NCBI GenBank assembly: GCA_964420395.1
Contig: CAYQTJ010000124.1
Span: 1-9,222, forward strand
Reading direction: 5' to 3'
Length of the DNA stretch: 9,222 nucleotides
Source of the DNA: CAVSZB01 sp964420395
Lineage (GTDB): Bacteria > Krumholzibacteriota > Krumholzibacteriia > LZORAL124-64-63
A program made the position numbers and the translations under genes. Under the pieces are notes generated by a model. The model was not told the DNA's origin. It did not search any database and worked only from the letters and a program-made list of their open reading frames with translations. Within the stretch, counting starts at the first letter, position 1, and each line of letters opens with the position of its first letter. Of this stretch, positions 1-6,935 are shown in pieces.

Positions 1-1
1 C

Positions 2-1363
2 GGCGTCTACTGCCGGCCGGTCTGCCCGGCGCGCACGCCGGGCCGCGGCAACGTCCGCTTCTACCCCTGCGCCGCCGCCGCCGAGGAGGCCGGCTTCCGC
101 CCCTGCCGCCGCTGCCGTCCGGAGACCGCCCCCGGCAGCCCGGCCTGGATCGGCGCGCCGGCGAGCGTGCGCCGGGCGCTGCGGCTGATCGAGGCCGGAG
201 CGCTCGACGGCCGCGCGGGGGACGTGGCGACGCTCGCGGCGCGGCTCGGCGTCGGCGACCGCCATCTGCGCCGGCTGTTCGCGAACCACCTCGGCGCCTC
301 GCCGCTCGCCGTCGCTCAGACGCGCCGGACGCACTTCGCGCGGCAGCTCGTCGACCAGACCGACCTGCCGCTCACCCGGATCGCATTCGCCGCCGGGTTC
401 GGCAGCGTGCGCCGCTTCAACGCCGCCATGCTCGCGACCTTCGGCGCCCCCCCCTCCGTGCTGCGCCGCTCGCCGCGGGCCGCCGAGCCGGGCCTGGTGA
501 CGCTGCGCCTGCCGTACCGCCCCCCCCTGGCGTGGGCGCAGCTGCTCCGCTTCCTGCGCGACCGGGCGATCCCGGACGTGGAACTGGTCGACGGGACGAC
601 CTACCGGCGGACCGTGCGCTGCGGCGAGGTCGCCGGAGTGATCGCGATCCGGCCCGCCGCCTCCGGGTCGCATCTCGCCCTGAGCGCCCCGGTGGCGCTC
701 GCGCCGGCGCTGGCCGACCTCGTGGCGCGGGCGCGCCGCCTGTGCGACCTCGACGCCGATCCCGCGGCCATCGACCGGGACCTGGCGCGCGATCCGCTGC
801 TCGGCCCCCGCGTCCGCCGGCGGCCGGGCCTGCGGGTGCCGGGCGCCTGGGACCGCTGCGAACTGGCGGTGCGCGCCGTGCTCGGCCAGCAGGTGAGCGT
901 GGCGGCGGCCCGGACGCTGGCCGGGAGGCTGGCGGCCGCGCACGGCGAGCCGGTGCCGGACGCTCCGGCCGACGGACCGACCCGCCTCTTCCCCACCCCC
1001 GCCGCGCTGGCGCGGGCCGACCTGGGCGGCCTCGGCCTCACCGGCGCCCGGGCGGCCACGCTCGCCCGGCTGGCGGCCGACCTGCGTGACGGCCGGCTCG
1101 ACCTCGCGGACGCCGCCGACCCCGACGAGCTCCGCGCCCGCCTCGAGGCGCTGCCCGGCATCGGCCCGTGGACCGCCCAGTACGTGGCGCTGCGCGCGCT
1201 GGGCGACCCCGACGCCTTCCCGGCCGGCGACCTCGGCGTGCGGCGCGCCCTCGCCGCCGGCGACGGCCCGCCGTCCACCGCCGCCGCCGCGCTCGCCCGC
1301 GCCGAGGCCTGGCGCCCCTGGCGCGCCTACGCGACGCTGCACCTCTGGCAGCCGGCCGACTGA
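2..1363 (+). CDS. alkA: Ada-type sensor / AlkA DNA-3-methyladenine glycosylase fusion (5' partial)
   Basis: Cytosolic alkylation-damage sensor and base-excision repair enzyme. The frame is open from base 2, so the true start lies left of the window; 453 residues are visible and perhaps 30-40 are missing. Visible residues 1-42 are the end of an Ada zinc/methylphosphotriester domain. All four zinc ligands are present (C4, C8, C35, C38, as CRPVC and CRRC); in Ada the first of these accepts the methyl group. Residues about 56-155 hold two AraC-type helix-turn-helices. Residues about 163 onward are the AlkA N-terminal domain followed by an HhH-GPD glycosylase: helix-hairpin-helix LPGIGPWTAQY at 384-394 and catalytic Asp at 410 (AGDLGVRR), matching E. 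coli Asp238. The Ada methyltransferase domain is absent from this chain, and the next gene supplies it. By analogy with Ada, the methylated protein probably activates this operon. A GTG at 167 can also be read as a start, but the intact zinc domain upstream argues against it. Confidence 0.93.
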   Translation, partial: GVYCRPVCPARTPGRGNVRFYPCAAAAEEAGFRPCRRCRPETAPGSPAWIGAPASVRRALRLIEAGALDGRAGDVATLAARLGVGDRHLRRLFANHLGASPLAVAQTRRTHFARQLVDQTDLPLTRIAFAAGFGSVRRFNAAMLATFGAPPSVLRRSPRAAEPGLVTLRLPYRPPLAWAQLLRFLRDRAIPDVELVDGTTYRRTVRCGEVAGVIAIRPAASGSHLALSAPVALAPALADLVARARRLCDLDADPAAIDRDLARDPLLGPRVRRRPGLRVPGAWDRCELAVRAVLGQQVSVAAARTLAGRLAAAHGEPVPDAPADGPTRLFPTPAALARADLGGLGLTGARAATLARLAADLRDGRLDLADAADPDELRARLEALPGIGPWTAQYVALRALGDPDAFPAGDLGVRRALAAGDGPPSTAAAALARAEAWRPWRAYATLHLWQPAD

Positions 1364-1385
1364 CCGGCCGCCGCGCTTGAGGGAT

Positions 1386-1407
1386 CGTGTGCCGCCGGCT
1401 GCACACG
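1386..1407 (+). repeat. Short hairpin between the glycosylase and methyltransferase genes
   Basis: Perfect 7-base arms CGTGTGC (1386-1392) and GCACACG (1401-1407) flank an 8-base loop, 23 bases after the upstream stop and about 47 bases before the next start. No T-run follows, so a classic rho-independent terminator is not supported. It could be an RNA processing or partial-termination structure, or a protein site in DNA. By contrast, a 12-base GC palindrome just downstream (1419-1430) looks like composition only. Confidence 0.4.
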
Positions 1408-1441
1408 GAACATCAAACCGGCGGCCGCCGATGGCCGCGAC

Positions 1442-1448
1442 GAGGAGG
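1442..1448 (+). promoter_or_regulatory. Ribosome binding site that fixes the GTG start of ogt
   Basis: GAGGAGG lies 5 bases before GTG 1454. The ATG at 1431 is in another frame and has no comparable site, so this purine run decides the start. Confidence 0.75.
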
Positions 1449-1453
1449 CAACC

Positions 1454-1951
1454 GTGGCCAGCGCGAAGGATCCGCTTCTTTTCCGCCAACCCGCCTGGAT
1501 CGTGACCGGCCCGCTCGGCCCCCTGCGCCTGGTCGGCGACGGAGCCGCGCTCACCGCGATCGAATTCCACGCCCGTGGCCGTGCCACCGCCGGACGCCCC
1601 GACGATCCGGTCCTGCGCGAAGCCGCGGCGCAGCTCGCCGCCTACTTCGCCGGCCGGCTGCGGGTGTTCGACCTGCCGCTCGCCCCGCACGGCACGCCGT
1701 TCCGCCGCGCCGTCTGGGCGGCGCTGCAGGGAGTGCCCTGGGGCGCCACCGCCTCCTACGGCGAGATCGCCCGCCGGATCGGCCGTCCGCGCGCCGTGCG
1801 GGCGGTCGGCGCCGCCAACGGCGCCAACCCGCTGCCGATCGTGATCCCCTGCCACCGGATCGTCGGGGCCGACGGCTCCCTGACCGGCTACGCCGGCGGC
1901 CTGCCGCTGAAGGCGCGGCTGCTGGCGCTCGAAGGGGTGGCGCTGGTCTGA
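1454..1951 (+). CDS. ogt: Methylated-DNA--[protein]-cysteine S-methyltransferase (Ogt/AdaB type)
   Basis: Suicide DNA repair protein that moves the alkyl group from O6-methylguanine (and O4-methylthymine) in DNA to its own cysteine. It has 165 residues, the usual size for a free-standing Ogt. The active-site motif PCHR is at residues 132-135 with acceptor Cys133. It is preceded by the winged-helix signature VPWGATASYGEIA (about 94-106) and RAVGAANGANP (116-126), which contains the arginine-finger helix and the asparagine hinge. The family-typical GYAGGLPLKARLLALEG follows the active site. GTG 1454 is chosen for its strong ribosome binding site at 1442-1448. The gene lies 90 bases after the Ada-AlkA fusion on the same strand, and it supplies the methyltransferase module that protein lacks; the two probably form an operon. 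It converges with the permease gene, with 10 bases between the stop codons. Confidence 0.95.
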   Translation: MASAKDPLLFRQPAWIVTGPLGPLRLVGDGAALTAIEFHARGRATAGRPDDPVLREAAAQLAAYFAGRLRVFDLPLAPHGTPFRRAVWAALQGVPWGATASYGEIARRIGRPRAVRAVGAANGANPLPIVIPCHRIVGADGSLTGYAGGLPLKARLLALEGVALV

Positions 1952-1965
1952 GGCGCGCGCCTCAG
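1948..1965. terminator. Perfect 18-bp palindrome containing both convergent stop codons
   Basis: CTGAGGCGCGCGCCTCAG equals its own reverse complement. It contains the TGA of ogt (1949-1951) and, on the other strand, the TGA of the permease (1964-1962). As RNA it can form a 7-bp stem with a GCGC loop on either strand. No T-run follows on either strand, so a canonical intrinsic terminator is not shown. A bidirectional terminator or 3'-end stabiliser is inferred from position and symmetry. Confidence 0.5.
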
Positions 1966-3463
1966 CCCCCCCGCGGCAGCGACCGCAGGAACTCCGGCGG
2001 CGCCTCGGCGCGATCGAACCGGGCCTCCGCCAGGCGATAGGCCGCCACCAGCGCCGCACCGGCCAGCAGCCAGACGGTCGCCGCGCCGCCCGGCGCCGCC
2101 GCGCCCACGCTCGCGGCGGCCCGCTTCAGGACCAGCGTGGCGCCGGTCATGCTGATGACCTTGCCGATCCCCAGCCCCAGGACGGCCAGGCCGGAGCCGA
2201 TCGCGAGCCCCTGCAGCCCGAGCACGCCCACCCGCCGCGCCGCGGCCCCGACGCCCGGCGCGTGGAAGCGCAGCACGGCGGCCGCGAGCAGCAGGTAGGA
2301 CCCGGCGATGAGGACCGCCGCGCACGGATGCCAGAGCGCCGGCGCCACGGCCTCCGGCCCGGTCGCCAACGCCGGTCCCGCGGTGCGCGCCGTCAGGATC
2401 GCGCCGGCCGCATAGCCGGCGGCGGTCGCCACCAGCCCCGGCAGGACCATGACGGCGAACAGGCAGCGCCGCGGGATCGGCAGCGCGTCGAGCGGATGCA
2501 GCCCCCGCAGCTGTTTCGACAGCGGCGTCAGGAGCAGGAAGATCGTGAGCAGCCCCCAGATCGCGAAGTAGTCATCGCTCTCCGCGCGCTCCGCGGGGTC
2601 GCCGGTGAGGACCGACATCCCGCCGGCGAGCAGCAGGCCGTAGATGCAGAGCATCGGCAGGACGGCGAACAGGGAGCCCCGGGCGCTCAGGACCCGGAAG
2701 GCCAGGAACGCCGTGGCGCGCCGCGCCGGCCGCGGCGGCCGGGACCACCAGGCGTCCGCGGCGGCGTCGCCCCCGTCGGTCCTCCGGTCGGCCGGCGGCC
2801 GGCCGCCCGCCGTCAGTTCGAGGGCCTGCGGCACGCCCCGGTCGGCCCGCCAGGCGACCAGCAGGGCGACGGCGAGCGGGCCCGCCAGCGCCGCCGCCGG
2901 CAGCAGGCTCAGCGAGACGGTGGCCAGGATGGCGCCCCCCGTCACGGCGCCGGCCCGGGCCAGCTCGCCCGGCGAGGCCCCGATCCGCTGCCGCGCCGGC
3001 GATCGCGCCGCCAGGCAGGCGACCGCGCAGAGCAGGCAGGCGGCCGCCGCCGGCAGCACCTCCCCCACGCCGCCCCACAGCCCCGCGGGGGCGTTGCGGA
3101 GCAGGATTTGGTCGTGGAGCGTCGCCGCCAGGGCGGCCAGCCCCAGCACGGCCCCGCCGGCCAGCGCGACGGCCGCCAGGTGCGCGCGCCAGAGCCGGCG
3201 CCCCGGCAGCGGCAACGCCAGCTGCAGTTCGCCGCAGCGCGGCCGGAACGCGCTCACGAGCAGGAACGCGGCGAGCGGCGCCCACAGGACGGCGGCCGCC
3301 GGCAGGCGCGCCGCGAACCCCGTCGCCGCCTCCCCCGCCCGCGCCAGGCGCACGCCGGACGTCGCGCGCACCCCCTCCATGAGGAAGCTGTTCAGCGCGG
3401 TCAGCAGCAGCCAGCGGGGCAGCGTGTGCAGCGCGACGTGCTGGCGCACGAGCAGGGCGAGCC

Positions 3464-3467
<4 letters not shown>
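1962..3467 (-). CDS. ABC transporter permease, large ABC-2-like membrane protein
   Basis: Integral inner-membrane subunit of an ABC exporter or efflux system; the substrate is unknown. It has 501 residues with about ten or eleven hydrophobic segments, near residues 56-74, 96-116, 136-154, 173-207 (two), 264-286, 300-316, 335-360, 380-400, 413-436 and 461-479. A charged, Pro/Arg-rich linker at about 208-250 divides it into two halves. Each half carries a similar cytoplasmic-loop motif before a membrane segment (LALPLPGRRLWRAHL near 83-97; DALPIPRRCLFAVMV near 327-341), which suggests two fused or duplicated permease units. No extracytoplasmic binding domain or signal peptide is visible. ATG 3467 overlaps the ATPase stop in ATGA, with GGGAGGT upstream as ribosome binding site, so it is probably translationally coupled. 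The link to a YtrA-type repressor and an ATPase matches ytr-like operons, but I do not recognise a specific orthologue. Confidence 0.85.
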
Positions 3468-4353
<886 letters not shown>

Positions 4354-4357
<4 letters not shown>

Positions 4358-4791
4358 CGCTCGTCCTCCCCGTTCGGGGCGGTCCGGTCGGGGGACGCCC
4401 CGGGTTCCCCGGCGGCCGCGTCCGCCGCGAGCAACGCCGCGAACAGCTCCAGGGCGTCCGCCCGCGCCAGGCCGAGCTGCCGCGCGAGCGTCGCGGGCGC
4501 CACCAGGCTCTCCCGCAGCAGCGCGCGCCGGTCCTCGCGGCCGTGCGCTTCGTCGCGGGACGCCACCGCGAGCGGCCGCCCGGGGCGTCGCTCCAGCACC
4601 CGTTCCCGTTCGAGCAGCCCGTACGCCTTGCTCACCGTCATCGGATTCACCCCCAGTTGCGCGGACAGGGTCCGGGTCGACGGCAGTTCGTCGCCCGGCG
4701 CCATCAGCCCGCTCGCCACGTGGAGCCTGATCTGGTCCATCAGCTGCCTGTAGACCGGCACGCCGCTGTGCGGGTCGACCATGATCAGCAT
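4354..4791 (-). CDS. GntR-family transcriptional regulator, YtrA subfamily
   Basis: DNA-binding repressor, probably of its own operon. It has 145 residues, within the YtrA range, which carries a winged helix and only a short C-terminal tail rather than a full effector domain. The start VDPHSGVPVYRQLMDQIR is the typical GntR first helix. LPSTRTLSAQLGVNPMTVSKAYGLLERERVLERRPGR (residues about 41-76, described here in two parts: helix-turn-helix LSAQLGVNPMTVSKAY, then the wing) gives a clear family match. The C-terminal part (about 77-145) is Ala/Arg/Asp-rich with a helical stretch at 94-126 and a likely disordered end. ATG 4791 is favoured by GGGGAGG 9 bases upstream; ATG 4782, three codons in, is possible. 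The ATGA overlap with the ATPase start and the inverted repeat 58-83 bases upstream support a self-regulated operon. The inducer cannot be inferred. Confidence 0.93.
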
Positions 4792-4800
4792 GCCGCTTCG

Positions 4801-4807
4801 CCTCCCC
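4801..4807 (-). promoter_or_regulatory. Ribosome binding site of the GntR/YtrA gene
   Basis: On the minus strand GGGGAGG lies 9 bases before ATG 4791. This supports that start, although it would also lie within reach of the ATG three codons later. Confidence 0.6.
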
Positions 4808-4848
4808 TGCGCCCGGGTTCCGGCGGTCGGGGCGGGGGGCCCGACCGC

Positions 4849-4874
4849 GTATTAGTGTATATGTAGCATAATAC
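4849..4874 (-). promoter_or_regulatory. Probable operator/promoter of the ytr-like operon
   Basis: Perfect 6-base arms GTATTA (4849-4854) and TAATAC (4869-4874) are separated by 14 bases, inside an A+T-rich patch that stands out in GC-rich DNA. Long-spaced inverted repeats of this kind suit YtrA-type GntR dimers. On the minus strand the right arm overlaps TATTAT (4873-4868), a good -10 hexamer, so a bound repressor would cover the promoter. I see no convincing -35. The start would lie roughly 70 bases before ATG 4791. The operator role is inferred from symmetry and position. Confidence 0.6.
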
Positions 4875-5205
4875 AGACGCAGCCGGAATTGAAATGTTTC
4901 CCTTGTGCCGCGGAATTTGTGTTCCTGCCCAACAACCGCTTTTCCGGGCATCAGTTCGTTGAAAAACAATCACTTAAGACTGACAGATCGTCCGCTTCCA
5001 GCCCGGGAGCATTCTTCGCGGCACAACGAGGGGCGTCACGTGTGTCGATGATTTCCACACGGACCGGGCCAGGAGCCGAAGTGCCTGCCCCCGCAACCGG
5101 TTCTCAACTCCCCCCGATTCCGGACGAACAGAGACGATCAACGGCCCGGCCCCGCTGCCGGTCCGCGTCATTCGACTCCGGCACCGGCGGGCGGGAGATC
5201 ACGTC
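4875..5205. other. Intergenic region, partly A+T-rich, no supported gene
   Basis: About 330 bases lie between the divergent ytr-like operon and the partner-switching cassette. Bases to about 4985 are clearly richer in A+T than the rest of the window; from about 4985 the composition returns to GC-rich. It presumably holds the cassette promoter. TTGAAA occurs at 4889-4894 and 4959-4964, but neither has a good -10 at normal spacing. The heptamer CGGAATT occurs twice (4884-4890, 4911-4917). A 111-codon open frame from ATG 4889 has low-complexity Ser/Arg/Pro composition, no domain and no good ribosome binding site, and I do not call it. Confidence 0.5.
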
Positions 5206-5220
5206 TTGGTCAGGATCGGC

Positions 5221-5922
5221 ATGACACCCTGGATGCGGCGCGCGTGGCCGGGCCTCGCCCTGCTGCTGCTGTCGGCGGGAACCGCGGTCGCCCAGACGGC
5301 CACGGGGGCGTACGTCGGCACCGGCGGAGGCACCCTGGCGGTGACCGGCCTGGGCTTCGAGATCGGCAACGGGCCGACGGTCGATGCCGTCGGGATGCGG
5401 TGCGACTGGCTCACCCCGCGGACCGAGCCGACGGATCCCGCCTGGCAGCAGATCGAGGCGGACTTCCGCGATGCCCGCTGCCTGCGACTGCCACTCCGCC
5501 GCGACGCGCTCCCGGCGATCCACGACTGGCTCGTCGGCTGCTCCTGCCTGCACGCGTTGGGGCCGGCCCCGCTCGAGATCGCCGAGCTCTGCCTGTACGG
5601 GCTGGCGGCCAACATCATCGAGCACGGCCACGGCGTCGAGGCGGAGGGCGAGATCCGTATCGCCTGGCGCCCGGATCCGGACCGGCCCGGCAGCTGGTTC
5701 CTGATCACCGACCGGGGTCGCGCCCACGACCCGGCCGACTGGCGCCTTCCCGACTTGAACGACCCGCAGGTGCGCCGGCAGGGCCGGGGCTTCGGGCTGA
5801 GCATCGTCCACGCGGCCATGCGGAAGGTCAGCTATCTGCCCGGCGCTCCGTCGGGCAACCTGACGCTGCTGCGATTCGAGCCGGGCAACATCCCGGCGGA
5901 GGAGGAAACATCACATGTCTGA
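5221..5922 (+). CDS. RsbW/SpoIIAB-like HATPase with an atypical signal-peptide-like N-terminus
   Basis: Residues about 85-225 resemble the anti-sigma-factor serine-kinase fold (HATPase_c_2), which normally holds a sigma factor and phosphorylates a STAS antagonist. The N-box region is LCLYGLAANIIEHG (124-137): the Mg-binding Asn is kept (131), but Gly127 stands where SpoIIAB has its catalytic Glu46. The G1-like motif is DRGRAHDP (164-171) and the G2-like motif GRGFGLSIVHAAM (187-199). Residues 1-24 (MTPWMRRAWPGLALLLLSAG, then TAVA before Gln25) look like a Sec signal peptide. Residues 25-65 are Gly/Thr-rich and unlike any RsbW. ATG 5221 has AGGA 5 bases upstream. TTG 5206 (GGGAG upstream) would add five residues. 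GTG 5341, with GGAGG 10 bases upstream, would give a cytosolic protein without the signal peptide and fits the family better. The 3' end overlaps the STAS gene by 8 bases. The kinase-like fold is fairly sure; activity and start are not. Confidence 0.75.
   Translation: MTPWMRRAWPGLALLLLSAGTAVAQTATGAYVGTGGGTLAVTGLGFEIGNGPTVDAVGMRCDWLTPRTEPTDPAWQQIEADFRDARCLRLPLRRDALPAIHDWLVGCSCLHALGPAPLEIAELCLYGLAANIIEHGHGVEAEGEIRIAWRPDPDRPGSWFLITDRGRAHDPADWRLPDLNDPQVRRQGRGFGLSIVHAAMRKVSYLPGAPSGNLTLLRFEPGNIPAEEETSHV
5898..5905 (+). promoter_or_regulatory. Strong ribosome binding site of the STAS gene, inside the preceding gene
   Basis: GGAGGAGG ends 9 bases before ATG 5915, within the last codons of the RsbW-like gene. 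It is the strongest such site in the cassette, suggesting that the STAS protein is made in excess of its ATPase neighbours. Confidence 0.7.
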
Positions 5923-6268
5923 CCAGTTGGAGATCACGCTCGGCAGCGGACGGGACGACGTCCCGGTCCTCAGGCTGCGCGGCCCCATCGAGGCCGGCGG
6001 CGCCCAACAGTTGCGGGAGCGCTGCGCCGCGCTGCACGAGACCGGCTGCTCGCGGCTCGTGCTCGACCTCGATGGCGTCTCGTTCGTCGCCTCGAGCGGA
6101 CTTGGCACGTTCCTGCTCCTGACGGAGGAGTTCCGCGCGGCGGGCGGCAAGCTGGTGCTGGCCGCGCCCCGGAGCGGCGTGACGCAGATCCTCGAACTGC
6201 TCAACCTGGACCAGTTCCTCGAGATCTCGCCGTCGCTCGAGGGGGCCCTGGCCGGAACGGAGCCGTGA
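5915..6268 (+). CDS. STAS-domain anti-sigma factor antagonist (SpoIIAA/RsbV-like)
   Basis: Small cytosolic switch protein. In the unphosphorylated state, family members bind the anti-sigma kinase and free the sigma factor; phosphorylation on a conserved Ser ends the binding. It has 117 residues, normal length for a single STAS domain. It opens with a beta strand (VPVLRLRGPIEA, 16-27), followed by LVLDLDGVSFVASSGLGTFL (48-67). Ser60 and Ser61 are both present, and Ser60 aligns with SpoIIAA Ser58. The Asp before it is Ala59 here, a substitution I recall as common in STAS antagonists. The C-terminal half (GGKLVLAAPRSGVTQILEL, then LNLDQFLEI) is also typical. ATG 5915 has an excellent ribosome binding site and overlaps the upstream gene by 8 bases; the next gene starts after a single base. 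Its partner is most likely the upstream RsbW-like protein, the downstream HATPase, or both. Confidence 0.93.
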   Translation: MSDQLEITLGSGRDDVPVLRLRGPIEAGGAQQLRERCAALHETGCSRLVLDLDGVSFVASSGLGTFLLLTEEFRAAGGKLVLAAPRSGVTQILELLNLDQFLEISPSLEGALAGTEP

Positions 6269-6269
6269 C

Positions 6270-6935
6270 GTGGGTACGACGGTCACGGCACGCGGGCCCG
6301 CCGGGGCGTCGCCGCCGCGCGCCGCCGCGCCGCCCGGTGGCCACGTCGCGCCGCGCACGCTCGAGGAGTTGAGCCTGCAGGCCCTGCTCGAGCTGAGCCA
6401 GGAGATCCACGCCACCGACGGCCTCTACCGCGTAGCCGAGCTGGGGTTGCTCAAGTTCATGGGCAACCTGGGCACCGCGTCGGCCGCCCTCTGGGTGATC
6501 CCGCGGCAGAGCGGGCGCCCGATCCTGCTGCGGATCGATCCGACGCTGCCGTCGGCGCTCTGCGACCCCGGCCATCTGCGCCGCATCCTCGACGAACTGG
6601 TGGGCAACGCGGTGAAGTTCAGCCCGGAGGGGAGTCGCGTCACGCTGCGCGCGCTGTGCGACCGGCGCGACTGCGCCACGATGGTGCGGCTGGAGGTCGA
6701 GGACAACGGGCCGGGCATCCCGCCCGAGCGCCTCGCGCGCGCCTTCGAGCCGTTCGAGCAGCTCGACGGCTCGCGCACGCGCGCCGCGGGGGGCATGGGG
6801 CTCGGGTTGCCGCTGGCCCGCGAACTCGCCCGCAAGCTGGGCGGCGACCTCGAGGTGCGCGACCTGTCCGGCCGCGGCACCGTCTGCACGCTGTGGCTGC
6901 GCAGCGACGACGACGCGCCGATCCAGGCCGCCTGA
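6270..6935 (+). CDS. Orphan HATPase (histidine-kinase-type catalytic domain) with truncated GAF-like N-terminus
   Basis: It has 221 residues. Residues 1-30 are Pro/Ala/Gly-rich and probably disordered. Residues 31-77 (LSLQALLELSQEIHATDGLY through AALWVIP) look like the first helix and strand of a GAF-type sensor domain, and that similarity then stops. From about 83 the chain is a full histidine-kinase ATP-binding domain: N-box LDELVGNAVKFSPEG (107-121, Asn113), G1 EDNGPGIP (144-151), F-box FEPFEQ (159-164), G2 GGMGLGLPLA (174-183), and closing strand GTVCTLWL (203-210). There is no HisKA/DHp segment and no H-box histidine, so autophosphorylation in the usual way is not expected. GTG 6270 follows the STAS stop by one base, with a weak CGGAG upstream, so coupled translation is likely. 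It could be a Ser/Thr switch kinase, an ATP-dependent regulator, or a remnant of a larger sensor kinase. No receiver protein is nearby. Confidence 0.75.
   Translation: MGTTVTARGPAGASPPRAAAPPGGHVAPRTLEELSLQALLELSQEIHATDGLYRVAELGLLKFMGNLGTASAALWVIPRQSGRPILLRIDPTLPSALCDPGHLRRILDELVGNAVKFSPEGSRVTLRALCDRRDCATMVRLEVEDNGPGIPPERLARAFEPFEQLDGSRTRAAGGMGLGLPLARELARKLGGDLEVRDLSGRGTVCTLWLRSDDDAPIQAA

Noticed and set aside
448..530. Two runs of eight C within the Ada-AlkA gene, possible frameshift sites
   Set aside because: The reading frame and domain homology continue unbroken through both runs.
1419..1430. 12-base palindrome CGGCGGCCGCCG
   Set aside because: Pure G/C palindromes of this length are expected by chance here, and there is no positional support for a function.
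4896..4917. SigB-like promoter GTTTCC ... GGAATT ahead of the partner-switching cassette
   Set aside because: Attractive by context, but the spacing (10 bases) is shorter than usual and both hexamers match poorly.
4358..4969. Extension of the ATPase frame upstream of ATG 4357
   Set aside because: It overlaps the GntR gene on the same strand and has no homology. The ATGA overlap marks the real ATPase start.
4889..5224. 111-codon plus-strand open frame in the intergenic region
   Set aside because: Ser/Pro/Arg-rich, no domain, no convincing ribosome binding site, and it runs into the start of the next gene.
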